A stretch of DNA of 64,000 nucleotides, taken from contig NZ_JH992945.1 of assembly GCF_000315485.1 (NCBI RefSeq), positions 124,001 through 188,000 of the forward strand. Reading direction: 5' to 3'. The notes under the pieces were generated by a model. It saw only the letters and a list, made by a program, of their open reading frames with translations. It was not told the origin of the DNA and searched no databases. The stretch comes from Bacteroides oleiciplenus YIT 12058 (GTDB taxonomy: Bacteria; Bacteroidota; Bacteroidia; Bacteroidales; Bacteroidaceae). The position numbers were made by a program, and so were the translations under genes. The stretch's first letter is position 1; the number at the start of each line of letters is the position of its first letter. Below, one piece after another: positions 1 through 9,033 of the stretch.

Positions 1-80
1 GCAGGGAGAACGTGCTGCGACGTTTTATCTCTTTATTATTCGGTTCCATAATCGTTGTGAATTTGATTGTCAATGATAGA

Positions 81-1304
81 TTAAATAGCTACGGAGAAGC
101 GACCGGCAATCTTTTCCTCTAAAGACCGGGTATCCATGTCGATCTTGTCATCGGTCACTTTGGCGTAAATCTGCGTCGTGGAAATGCGGCTATGCCCCAG
201 CATTTTACTGACGGTTTCAAGCGGGACACCATGCGAAAGCGTGATCTCGGTGGCGTAGGTATGGCGTCCGCAGTGAAAGACGAGCTTCCGTTCAATTCCG
301 CAAATGGCGGCAATACGTTTCAGCGTCCGGTTGAGTTCGTTGTTGCTGTACATCGGCAGCAGTTTTCCTTCCGGGGCCATATCCCGGTACTTGTCGAGGA
401 TGAGCAACGGTATGTCGAGCAACGGCACTTCATAGTCGATTTTCGTCTTCTTGCGGGCGGTCTTGATCCATACCTCACCGTCCTCGGCCACTTCCAGATC
501 CTCCGTCGTCAGGCGGCACATGTCCCCGTAAGGGATACCCGTGTAGCAGGAGAAGAGGAACAGGTCGCGGATATGGTAGAGTTTCGGGTCGTGCAGGGGT
601 GTGGTCATCAGCCGTTGTAACTCCACGGCGGTAAGGTATTTCTGTTCCCGCTCGGGATGTTCGGCTTCATAACCCGCGAACGGGTCGGCAGTGATAATCC
701 CTTCCGCGATGGCTTCCCCGACAATCGTGTTCAACCGTGTGACAAGCAACACGATAGTTCCCAGGGCAAAGCGGCGCTCCGTGCGTAGGTAGAGGTCATA
801 GTTGTCGATGAATGAACGGTTCAGGGCCGTGAAAGGAACATCCGACAACTTGTATTTCTCCTGGATGAAAGCGGCCACACAGTTACAAGCATAGCGGTAA
901 GATTGCGCTGTTCCCTTTTCCCGGTTCACGCCGACACGTTTTTCGAAATGTTCGATGAACGTCCGGAAATAACCCAACAGGGTTTCCTGCCCGAAAGCCG
1001 TCCCCAACAACAGATTCCTTATTTCTTCAGCCGTTACATTCTCACGGGTGGCTGACAGTTCGGCATAAATGGAAATGGCTGAAGCTCGCAAATCGTCCAG
1101 TTGCCGGTTGATTTCCCGCGCGGCGTTACTTTTACCCGTGGCACGTCCGGATGCCCACAGTGCAGCGGGTACGGACATTTTCGCGCTAAAAGCCGCTTCT
1201 GAAAATTTGCCGACAACAAGTTTCGCCATGACCGGGCAATGTCCCTCGTCATTCATTTCGCTCTTTTTGAGGTAGAACGTAACCGTTACATCCGTCTGTT
1301 TCAT
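81..1304 (-). CDS. Tyrosine recombinase (site-specific integrase)
   Basis: A 407-residue phage/conjugative-element type integrase. The N-terminal ~100 residues look like the arm-type DNA-binding domain of Bacteroides integrases, followed by a SAM-like core-binding domain (~105-210) and the catalytic domain. Visible catalytic residues are the HCGRH box (His and Arg II), LGHSRISTTQIY with the His and nucleophilic Tyr, and a beta-hairpin Lys in KTARKKTK. The box that normally holds Arg I reads CYTGIPYGDM, so the first arginine is absent, as is known for IntDOT-like enzymes. It is the last gene before the left edge of the window and its start faces the CRISPR array. It probably belongs to an integrated element extending to the left. 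A possible -7 box TAATTTTG lies at 1325-1332 on the minus strand. Confidence 0.93.
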   Translation of the reverse strand: MKQTDVTVTFYLKKSEMNDEGHCPVMAKLVVGKFSEAAFSAKMSVPAALWASGRATGKSNAAREINRQLDDLRASAISIYAELSATRENVTAEEIRNLLLGTAFGQETLLGYFRTFIEHFEKRVGVNREKGTAQSYRYACNCVAAFIQEKYKLSDVPFTALNRSFIDNYDLYLRTERRFALGTIVLLVTRLNTIVGEAIAEGIITADPFAGYEAEHPEREQKYLTAVELQRLMTTPLHDPKLYHIRDLFLFSCYTGIPYGDMCRLTTEDLEVAEDGEVWIKTARKKTKIDYEVPLLDIPLLILDKYRDMAPEGKLLPMYSNNELNRTLKRIAAICGIERKLVFHCGRHTYATEITLSHGVPLETVSKMLGHSRISTTQIYAKVTDDKIDMDTRSLEEKIAGRFSVAI

Positions 1305-1682
1305 AACTCTATTTTTTTATGTTGCAAAATTACTTGATATAGAGTTATTTACAGTTATGAAAATTATAGCGGAACAAAGAATAAAACCCCGGATGCCGGT
1401 AACATAACCTGTATTTCCATGAAAAACGGAAAAAAACGGTTATCTTTACGAGCAAAATATAGGGTTCTTTGCATGGTGAACGGTAAAACCGCAGGTGGTC
1501 AAGCGTTATTTTGCCGGATTATCCGGGGCTAAAAAAGGCAACGGATAAGTAGCAAATCTTTCTCTTAACCTTTCATTATCCTGCATTTTAGCGATTTGGA
1601 AAGGTATAGAAGAATTTGGCTTAACTCTCCTCAATACCAAACACTTACTTTATTTATCCAAATTTTGCCGTTTTTTTGCGAG
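1305..1682. other. Intergenic region between integrase and CRISPR array
   Basis: 378 bases with no convincing gene. It holds the presumed integrase promoter (TAATTTTG at 1325-1332, minus strand) and AT-rich sequence. If the integrase belongs to an integrated element, one end of that element and its attachment site may lie here, but no direct repeat marks a boundary inside the window. Confidence 0.5.
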
Positions 1683-2482
1683 TTCTTAGTATCTTTGAGC
1701 CATTAGAAGCAACGCTATATGCGAATGAACCTACCGATGGTGTGTTGTGATTTGCTTTCATTTTAGTATCTTTGAGCCATTAGAAGCAACAAAAGACAAC
1801 AACGAACCGGGTAAAAGTGGGTTGTGATTTGCTTTCATTTTAGTATCTTTGAGCCATTAGAAGCAACAGGTATTTGTAATAGACGATTTGGAGAGCAGTT
1901 GTGATTTGCTTTCATTTTAGTATCTTTGAGCCATTAGAAGCAACTTTAAGTGGGGTGTTCCACTGTTCCAACAGTTGTGATTTGCTTTCATTTTAGTATC
2001 TTTGAGCCATTAGAAGCAACTCTCAGGAGCGACCAGCATAGCGTCAGCAGGTTGTGATTTGCTTTCATTTTAGTATCTTTGAGCCATTAGAAGCAACTAC
2101 AGTAAACGGGCGTTCGTAGACGGGTCAGTTGTGATTTGCTTTCATTTTAGTATCTTTGAGCCATTAGAAGCAACAGTGGAAAGACCGCATGTATAACGTC
2201 TGTAGTTGTGATTTGCTTTCATTTTAGTATCTTTGAGCCATTAGAAGCAACGTTTTCTGATGGGATGAAGCCCGGTAAAGTGTTGTGATTTGCTTTCATT
2301 TTAGTATCTTTGAGCCATTAGAAGCAACTACCGATGAAGTGAAGGCGCAGCTGGAGGCGTTGTGATTTGCTTTCATTTTAGTATCTTTGAGCCATTAGAA
2401 GCAACTTGCTGACGTATATTCATGGAAGGAAGTTAGTTGTGATTTGCTTTCATTTTAGTATCTTTGAGCCATTAGAAGCAAC
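1683..2482 (+). CRISPR. Type II-C CRISPR array, 10 intact 47-nt repeats plus one truncated
   Basis: Ten identical 47-nt repeats start at 1744, 1821, 1898, 1974, 2051, 2128, 2205, 2282, 2359 and 2436, each beginning GTTGTGATTTG and ending GAAGCAAC. Nine spacers are 30 nt and one is 29 nt (1945-1973). A truncated repeat ends at 1713 and keeps only about its last 30 nt. The plus strand is the crRNA-sense strand, because the tracrRNA anti-repeat at 8635-8657 is complementary to the first 24 nt of the repeat. Each repeat contains TATCTTTG at repeat positions 24-31 with GTTG 19 nt upstream, a Bacteroides-type promoter. The truncated repeat lies at the end far from cas2. Several spacers have balanced, coding-like composition, but their targets cannot be told from here. 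Confidence 0.98.
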
Positions 2483-2589
2483 TGATTATCAGTTATTAGT
2501 TCATATTCAAATAGTTACACCACTATTTAGAATTTAAAAAAGAACTTAGTTTCCAAGAGAAAATCTCGCCAAATAGCGGGATTTTCTTT
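2483..2589. promoter_or_regulatory. Presumed CRISPR leader and cas2-end hairpin
   Basis: AT-rich stretch between the last perfect repeat and cas2. It is the likely site of new spacer insertion, because the opposite array end carries the truncated repeat. A stem formed by 2559-2569 and 2576-2586 (GAAAATCTCGC pairing GCGGGATTTTC with one G-U) lies just past the cas2 stop and probably ends the cas transcript. The leader role is inferred from position only. Confidence 0.5.
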
Positions 2590-2922
2590 TCAGAATAACT
2601 CCAACTGTTGTCCTGGCGTATTCACATCCATTGTTTTTTTTCCATAGAAAAGTTCAATATTTCCAAATTGTTTGTCTGTAATACACATGATTCCTACATT
2701 TCCATGTTCAGGTAGAAACGATTTAACTCTTTTTATATGTACCTCTGCATTCTCACTGCTCGCACAATGACGAACATATATAGAAAATTGAAACATCGTA
2801 AATCCATCTTTTTGCAGATTCTTTTTAAAATCTACATATGCCTTCTTATCCTTCTTCGTTTCAGTAGGCAAATCAAATAGTACAAGTACCCACATAATGC
2901 GATATTCACTAAATCGGTCCAT
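2590..2922 (-). CDS. cas2: CRISPR-associated endonuclease Cas2
   Basis: 110 residues, the usual Cas2 length. The ferredoxin-like start reads MWVLVLFDLPTETKKDKK, with the conserved Asp of the first beta strand, followed by FKKNLQKDGFTMFQFSIYVRHC. Cas2 bridges two Cas1 dimers in the complex that inserts new spacers. The ATG at 2922 directly abuts the cas1 stop codon at 2923, so the two genes are translationally linked. No cas4 or csn2 follows, which places the locus in subtype II-C. Confidence 0.97.
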   Translation of the reverse strand: MDRFSEYRIMWVLVLFDLPTETKKDKKAYVDFKKNLQKDGFTMFQFSIYVRHCASSENAEVHIKRVKSFLPEHGNVGIMCITDKQFGNIELFYGKKTMDVNTPGQQLELF

Positions 2923-3852
2923 TTACATCTCTGGATAGAATATTCTACGTAACTCACCACTAAAACACTTATATAGAGAAGCTGTAGTTTGCCCGACAGC
3001 TACCATCAATGGACTGCGCTTTCCTGAAATGTTAGTTTCCAATGTAGGAATAGTTAGTAACTGTGCCTTCAATTCTTTTGTCAGTTCAGTATAATTCAAT
3101 CCTTTCTTAACCATACCATACACCAATCTATCCACGTACGGGCGATATGGTTCCATTATATCATCTGCCAAACAATAAGCATTATAACGATTATGATGAT
3201 GTATCCCCAAAGTTGGCAACAGTCCACTTATAACCAATCCACGGGCAACAACTGCACGCAAGATGGCATACCCATAATTTAACAGATTATTAGGTGGAAT
3301 ACCTTCTCTATCTCTTGTAAATCCCTCTATCTTAAACAGATTTTTCCAATAGTAGGCGGCAGCACGAGCCTCCAAATTATCCAGGTCTCCACTTTTCACA
3401 TCAGCAGCCCATACCTTCATGCATTTTATTTCTTCTCCAGCACATTCACTTAATACTACCGCCTGATTTTCTATTTTAGCTCTTATAGTTTGCTGCCATA
3501 GCTGTTTCGTCAATGGTAGAGAAGCATCAAGTTGTTGACGAAATCTCTCGTTCTGCGTAGTGTTTCCATACAAAGGAAGCATCAAACCAACTGGCATACT
3601 TTTACTGTCACATGTTATGATTGCACAATTATTTTCAAGCAAAGTTTCCAAGACCCCTGAAGTGACAGTTATCTGTTTATTATCCAATACCACTACTCCA
3701 ATATCTTCTATGGGCTTAGTCACCTCAGATGTTTGTTTAAACCCTTCAGGCAAAGTGTTATTTTTAACAATCTCCGGCAGTTTAATCACTAACTGAGCAT
3801 TCTTCAAAGATAGATAAACAGGATTTCCGAAATAAAATGTTTTCTTAATCAT
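2923..3852 (-). CDS. cas1: CRISPR-associated endonuclease Cas1 (type II)
   Basis: 309 residues, normal for type II Cas1. This is the integrase that joins new spacers to the leader-end repeat. The alpha-helical C-terminal domain shows the expected metal-binding pattern: the Glu of LEARAAAYYWKNLF, the His in LGIHHHNRYN and the acidic group in LADDIMEPYRP. It lies between cas9 and cas2 in the order cas9-cas1-cas2, but is separated from cas9 by about 308 bases, so it may have its own promoter. The reading frame is intact, so adaptation could work even though cas9 is frameshifted. Confidence 0.97.
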   Translation of the reverse strand: MIKKTFYFGNPVYLSLKNAQLVIKLPEIVKNNTLPEGFKQTSEVTKPIEDIGVVVLDNKQITVTSGVLETLLENNCAIITCDSKSMPVGLMLPLYGNTTQNERFRQQLDASLPLTKQLWQQTIRAKIENQAVVLSECAGEEIKCMKVWAADVKSGDLDNLEARAAAYYWKNLFKIEGFTRDREGIPPNNLLNYGYAILRAVVARGLVISGLLPTLGIHHHNRYNAYCLADDIMEPYRPYVDRLVYGMVKKGLNYTELTKELKAQLLTIPTLETNISGKRSPLMVAVGQTTASLYKCFSGELRRIFYPEM

Positions 3853-3875
3853 AGTATGCAGACTTTAAAAATTAT

Positions 3876-4040
3876 TTATTCATTATTTGCGTAAAAAGGC
3901 GGTTGCAACGTATTTTTGTCTATCAACATCCAATAAAAATTATCAAGAGAAATATAACCTTCTTGGACTAGTTCTAGATTTTCAATTTCTAGTATGCATT
4001 TATACCCTATTACTTGTGCCAGCCACAACTTAAAAAGGCT
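3876..4040 (-). pseudogene. Start-less open frame between cas9 and cas1
   Basis: 54 sense codons run from just after a TAG at 4041-4043 to TAA at 3876. There is no ATG at the beginning; the only Met (in FYWMLIDKN) is deep inside. The composition looks coding (segments LWLAQVIGYKCILEIENLEL and LQPPFYANNE). It may be the tail of a decayed gene. No family is recognised. Alternatively it is chance openness in AT-rich DNA. Confidence 0.25.
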
Positions 4041-4081
4041 CTACTTTAGGAAAATGAATAGATTAAACAATACGAAAAAAC

Positions 4082-4159
4082 CTATTTATATTTACTGTTT
4101 GAATCTTTCGTCTTTTGCCATCTTCCGTTTTGATCTTGAGAAAGTTTAATACCACTCAT
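4082..4159 (-). CDS. Possible 25-residue peptide just downstream of cas9
   Basis: A short frame starts with ATG one base after the cas9 stop codon and reads MSGIKLSQDQNGRWQKTK onwards to TAG. GGGAGAG lies a few bases upstream of the ATG. It is strongly polar and basic. It could be a real mini-gene or a detached tail of an ancestral cas9 reading frame. Evidence is weak. Confidence 0.2.
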   Translation of the reverse strand: MSGIKLSQDQNGRWQKTKDSNSKYK

Positions 4160-4160
4160 A

Positions 4161-7100
4161 TCAATACTCTCCCATAGAAACAATTTGTCCAATATGATTT
4201 ACCCGAACTTTAATTACACCATTTATGCCATTTTTTCCGCATCTTATCCAAGTAATGAATTTCAATTCATTTGAATTATTTTGTATGCTTGTCTCCAAAT
4301 GATGCCTGAAAGTATAATCATTCAAACCAATCTTTTGTACCCTAAATAAATTAGGACTTATCAATGCATAATTTTCAGGATTTAGCAAATCTATTTCTTT
4401 GGGATTAAATCCCGTTTTTTCATTAGGAAATACAAAATACTCATTCTGCTTCATACTGAAAAGGAACTGCCATCCTTCACTTCGCTTATAATCCTTATCT
4501 ACAACTGGTTGTCGAAGATTAACTCGCGCTACTGCTTCAAAGAAAGATATCACATCCTCACCAAGTTCATACCTCGGACTACCATTCTCATCAAGTATAA
4601 CCTGCCCCATTTTGTCCACAACCGGTTTTCTATAAATAGCTACATGGTGATTATTACTGGTATTCACAAAATCTGTAGGAATACCTTTACCTTCTTTATC
4701 TAAAATAGGATTACCATCCTTATCTTTTTTATCATGTAAAGCCTGCGCATTACTGATACCTCTAATCGCAACGCGTTTTACGGATATTCCTTTTTCTTTA
4801 TTCAACCATATCGGATTCTCCTCAATATTAGAAAAAGCTCTTTGAGCATCTCCTCCATATTCTTCAAGCCGTTTTTTCAAAAGTGTACGTATCCTGGCAT
4901 CCACTACTTTATCTATACTCAATTTGGGATCAATGGGCTTACGTATAGTATATACAGTTTCAAATTCTACGATTTTTACCCTATCCGGAACTTTCTCCAT
5001 TTTATTTTCATCCAGATAAACAGGATTCTTATCCAGAGAGTTTTTACCGGTAAACGCTTTCTTTGGATCATTATCATAAGCTTCCAAACGTTTTAGTAAA
5101 GCATTCCGGTAAGCAGACTTACTTACATTGGCAATCTTACTGGCATCAAAAGAAGCATTTACTTTTTCATCTCTTATGATACACTGCCGATAACTACCGT
5201 ATATGCTTTCCAAATGCAACTGTCCCCGTGGAGTTTGTTGCAACTTCAGATTTTCACCATTTTTTTTCTTTGTACGATTTATATTGTTAGTAACGACTTT
5301 ATTCTTTGCCTTGATGGAAACCAGTATATTTTCCAAATGATGCTTCGCTTCCGTACGGAACAGTTCCAATGGTATGGGTGCAAGTGCTTTCCCTTTCTCA
5401 AAATATTTATTCTTTATTGCTGTTATGTTGGCATGTTCTTTAGAGCCTGACATCCAAAAAGCATTTTTATTATTAAAATACTGAATAAAAACATCTTTGG
5501 TAAAGGCCACTGTCAACGCATCCATAGCATGATGCCGATGGTCGTTCCTTTTACTCCAATCCTTGATTTTTTTTATAATTCTCCCGTCTTTATCCTTAAA
5601 AGTTTCAACGAAACCCAATGCTTCGTATTTCGGCAGATTCAGTTCCTTCATGATATCCACTAATTGCCAATCTTTCCGTAATTCATCAGTTATAGAACCA
5701 GTAGTAGCTACTACACGACGGGAAATTTCACTCAACATTGACAGAGCTTTCTTAGCAATGTATTGTGTGTTCCGCAAGTCACGATCAATGAAACCATCAG
5801 GAATGTCCTGATCTTCCATTTTTAATTTCTTCAGCTTAGTCTTCTTGTCCTTAAATAATGCTTCACAATGATTAAGATATCGTCGTAAACCATCATTGCC
5901 ATATTTTTCCTTTACAAAATCATAAGCCGTTTTATTACCTTTCTCTATGTTGACAGCTCTATACTCTAATGTTTTATTGGACAAGGAATCATCAAAAAGT
6001 CGAGCTTGAGGAATGATATGTTCTATGTCAATCTCTTTACTGAAGACCTTTTCTCTCGGGATGTATTGGTCTGAATACAAAGTTTTATATCCGTTATCCT
6101 TCAACTCTTCATAAAGCTTATAACGAATAATATCATTGCGAGTGACATGCATCATGCCAAATTCCGTTTGCAGCAATTGGCGGATAGCCTCATGTTCGCG
6201 AGTATTTTGAGCAATAGACTTTGCCAGTTCTTCTCTTTCTTTAGCACCTTTCTTCAGTTCTCGAGCCAATTCTACACGAATCTCATCGGGTTTACCATAA
6301 GTATCAATAACTGCATTGACTACATTAACCATCTGATTCAAAATCTTCTCAACAACAGGATTGCGCAAACTATTCTTAGGAAGGATTTCCAACCTATTTT
6401 TCAACACCTTATTATCTATTTCTTCTCTGGTTAACGAAGATTTGGAATGTCGATATCCTGCATATTCACAGGCAACATCATATTGATTACCCTCTTTCAA
6501 ATAAGGTAATATTTTTTTATAGCCTTTGCGCTCAAGCTTCCATAGTCCTCTTGAAACGATACATTTGCAAGCACTGAGGCATATTCTTTTTCCACGCTGC
6601 AAAGCCTCATCAATGCCTCAATTAACTTGCCATTTCCGGTGGGGGTATTATCACCTTCAAAAGAATACAACAAGTGCCAAAGTCTGAAATAAGGTTGTTT
6701 TTCAAGCTCTTTGTCATCCTTGCTCAAATCAATAGAGAACAATTCCGTATTCCATCCTAAATCAGCAAATATGATTTGAAGCTTCTCAATTATCTCATCA
6801 GCTGAGTTTTTAAAATTCACCGACTCATAGCCATATTTCTCAATCATCTTGCTATATGCCGAAAAAAGGGCAAAACCTGTACGATTACCGTCAATCTGCT
6901 TAAAATTCAAATCCAATTCCTTTGGGTCTTCAAATAGCAGTTTCAGTACTTCTGCTTTTTTCATGTTTTCTCTGACAAAAAGTTCTTTTGCCAAGAGTTC
7001 TTTCTCTTCCTGATACAAATATCGTTTTCCTTCCACCAGCAAAATATCTTCCGTATCACTAAACAATGTTGTTGACTTCCTGTCTTGCTTCCGTTTAGTT

Positions 7101-8458
7101 CTTCTATCTGCCACATAAACTTCTACGTCGTTCAACGTCTGCCATATTTTGAATTCCTGGAACAATGGATGTGAACGGGGGATCACTTTGCAACCTATAA
7201 TTTTAGTTTTTCTTTTTCCATCCTTTTCCACTATAATTTCCCGTTGTTCAAACTCACAGGTACTAATCAGTCCTTTTTGACTTTTCAAACGACGTTGATA
7301 GAAGATAATGATATCGCGAATTTCTTTTTTTAGTTCAACAGTCAGCTCCTTGTGATACAAGCTCTGTTTCTCCCATATCGTATTAAATTCATCTAAATAG
7401 TCTTGTCGATAAAAGACCTTATTGCGCAAACTACCATTAGGATTTTTATCTAATTCAGACATCAGAGACTGACCTACCGTCTGATGATTGAAGAAGAGTT
7501 CTTTACTACGATCACTAATGGCACCTAGATAACCACTTGATGCACTAATCTGTCCGTTAATTTCTTGCAAGACAATAGCTATTATTTCAGGATTCAACTG
7601 TTCGGAAAGGGCTTGTACGCGCCAACGGTAGTTTTCAAGTTTCTGTTCATACCCTTTGGTAGTCCGTTTGATACCAACAAGTTTATACTCTTTTATCCGT
7701 TCTTCCGTTCTTGCTTCTTCGTTATTCCACACAGAATCACCTTCAGTCCAAACAAAATACTTTGATAGAATGGTCCAAGTCTGAGTTCTATTCTTCCCTC
7801 TTACTTCTTCCTTTGCAGTATCACAAAAAGATTCGGGATTGAACTGTTTTTGAAAATTCCATATCTTGTCAAACTCATCTTGCAAATCTGAACGATAAAA
7901 ATCCGGTAGTGTCTTCTTCCCCGCCTCAAGCAACTGCAGACACAATTCCCCAGGATTCAGGTCCTCGTCATAAAGCTTTTTAGCCACGTCCATTCCATCA
8001 ATTAATACACCATCCTCATCCCCTTTGGCTTTGCGGCTACTCTTATAACCACGTTTTTTATTAATCATTAGTAATACACGTGCAAATTCTTCTAAAGATA
8101 TCTCTTCTTCCACAGCTTTTGCTCTTAAACGATACGTTTCAAAAGTTGTTTTATTACCTTGTTCCGACATCAATGTCCCAGCTGTAATGAATTCATGTTT
8201 TTTCAGCACTTCAACAAGAGCTTCACGACGCTGTTTATAGCGTTGCAAGTTACGGCGCATCCCTCTTTTAAGAGTTCTATCTGCGTTTGTAGTAATACTT
8301 TTTCCTTTTTCAAAGTTCTGTGCTTCATCTACAGTTAAAGGATTTACCCGCACACCAAGTTTGATAATAGAGGATTTTTCTTCATCGTTCGCTCCTTCAT
8401 TAACCAAAGCCCAACCAATACTACTTGAGCCTAAATCTAACCCCAATATTTTTTTCAT
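4161..8458 (-). pseudogene. cas9: cas9 (type II-C effector), interrupted by one frameshift
   Basis: RNA-guided DNA endonuclease. The first frame (8458 to 6497) begins MKKILGLDLGSSSIGWALV, with RuvC-I Asp8, then the Arg-rich bridge helix (RTLKRGMRRNLQRYKQRR) and the recognition lobe. It stops after 653 codons. The second frame carries RuvC-II (IRVELARELK), HNH (DIEHIIPQARLFD) and RuvC-III (HRHHAMDAL), then the PAM-interacting end. The break is at an A7 run (minus strand, 6518-6512): codons ATA AAA AAA TAT run to a stop seven codons after the run, while a -1 slip or one extra A gives KKILPYLKEG and joins both halves into 1,432 residues, the normal length for Bacteroides II-C Cas9. All catalytic residues survive in the joined frame (D8, E730, H814, H977, D980 in fused numbering). 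It may be a true mutation, a homopolymer sequencing error, or frameshift-dependent expression. Confidence 0.95.
6512..6518 (-). other. A7 slippery run at the cas9 frame break
   Basis: On the coding strand the bases read AT A_AAA_AAA TAT in frame, so the heptamer is in the X_XXY_YYZ phase used for -1 ribosomal frameshifting. The -1 frame continues into the rest of Cas9 without loss of a residue. Confidence 0.85.
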
Positions 8459-8486
8459 AACATTTCGTTTTCAAAGTTCTTCTACA

Positions 8487-8494
8487 CAAAAGTA
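8487..8494 (-). promoter_or_regulatory. Putative -7 box for cas9
   Basis: TACTTTTG on the minus strand, 29 bases upstream of the cas9 ATG, matches the Bacteroides -7 consensus TAnnTTTG. No clear -33 TTTG is visible. Confidence 0.5.
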
Positions 8495-8622
8495 TGAAAA
8501 ATATTCAATAGGAAGAATAAAACAAACTATTTTTATTCAGAATATTTTATTACCAAAGGCCTCTCATATAAAAACACAATAAAATATTTCATAAAGGGTT
8601 AGGGTATATCATTTTTATTTCC

Positions 8623-8630
8623 TATCTTTG
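8623..8630 (+). promoter_or_regulatory. -7 box of the tracrRNA promoter
   Basis: TATCTTTG on the plus strand, four bases before the anti-repeat. It matches TAnnTTTG and predicts transcription starting within or just before the anti-repeat. Confidence 0.65.
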
Positions 8631-8634
8631 TCGA

Positions 8635-8716
8635 ACTAAAATGAAATCAAATCACAATAAGGATTATTCCGTTGTGAAAACATTAGGTTCCCTCGTCCTT
8701 TAACGGGGGATTTTTT
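8635..8716 (+). ncRNA. tracrRNA
   Basis: Anti-repeat at 8635-8657 (ACTAAAATGAAATCAAATC and four more bases) is complementary to the first half of the CRISPR repeat at all but one position. A small nexus-like hairpin follows (GGA-TTAT-TCC, 8661-8670). The RNA ends in a rho-independent terminator: stem 8689-8696 with 8703-8710, then six T at 8711-8716. At about 80 nt it is divergent from cas9. The anti-repeat orientation shows that crRNAs are read from the plus strand, with the spacer 5' of the pairing segment, as in other type II systems. Confidence 0.9.
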
Positions 8717-9033
8717 ATGCCTTGCCCCTACTACACTTTCAACACCATGCACAATTATTAATTCTTTTCCTAAAAACCCTCCATCGTTTCACTATTATTT
8801 ATACCTTTGCATACTAAATTTTTTCCATGCAAAGGATATGATATTTTCATGCAACAGTTGTTGCACGAAACATATACAAATATTGCATGAAAGAGTTACA
8901 CTTGTTGCACAAATAAATTCATGCGAATGCAATATTAATTCGTCGAAACTAAAGAATTTAATTACTGAAGGAACAAGAATATATTTATGCACCCTAAAAA
9001 ACTAACATCATTAACCCTTTAACTCAAAATCTT
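8717..9033. promoter_or_regulatory. Leader of the HU-like/nudC operon with repeated TTGCA words
   Basis: No gene is seen. TACCTTTG at 8802-8809 (plus strand) is a consensus -7 box and predicts a leader of about 220 nt before the ATG at 9034. The leader contains several TTGCA/TGCAA words: an inverted pair GCAAC-AGTT-GTTGC at 8851-8864, direct copies of TTGTTGCAC near 8858 and 8902, and an inverted pair TTGCATGAA / TTCATGCGAA about 8883-8926. The arrangement looks like a multi-site operator, but no binding protein can be named. Confidence 0.45.

Noticed and set aside
192..620. 142-codon open frame opposite the integrase
   Set aside because: Lies entirely inside the integrase gene on the other strand; no recognisable protein pattern.
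1683..2482. Promoter from TTTG at repeat positions 8-11
   Set aside because: Only 12 bases from TATCTTTG, too close for the Bacteroides -33/-7 spacing; the GTTG at positions 1-4 with 19 bases fits.
8795..8992. 65-codon minus-strand frame between the tracrRNA and the HU-like gene
   Set aside because: Overlaps the -7 box and repeated TTGCA words on the plus strand; Cys/Phe/Ile-rich and not protein-like.
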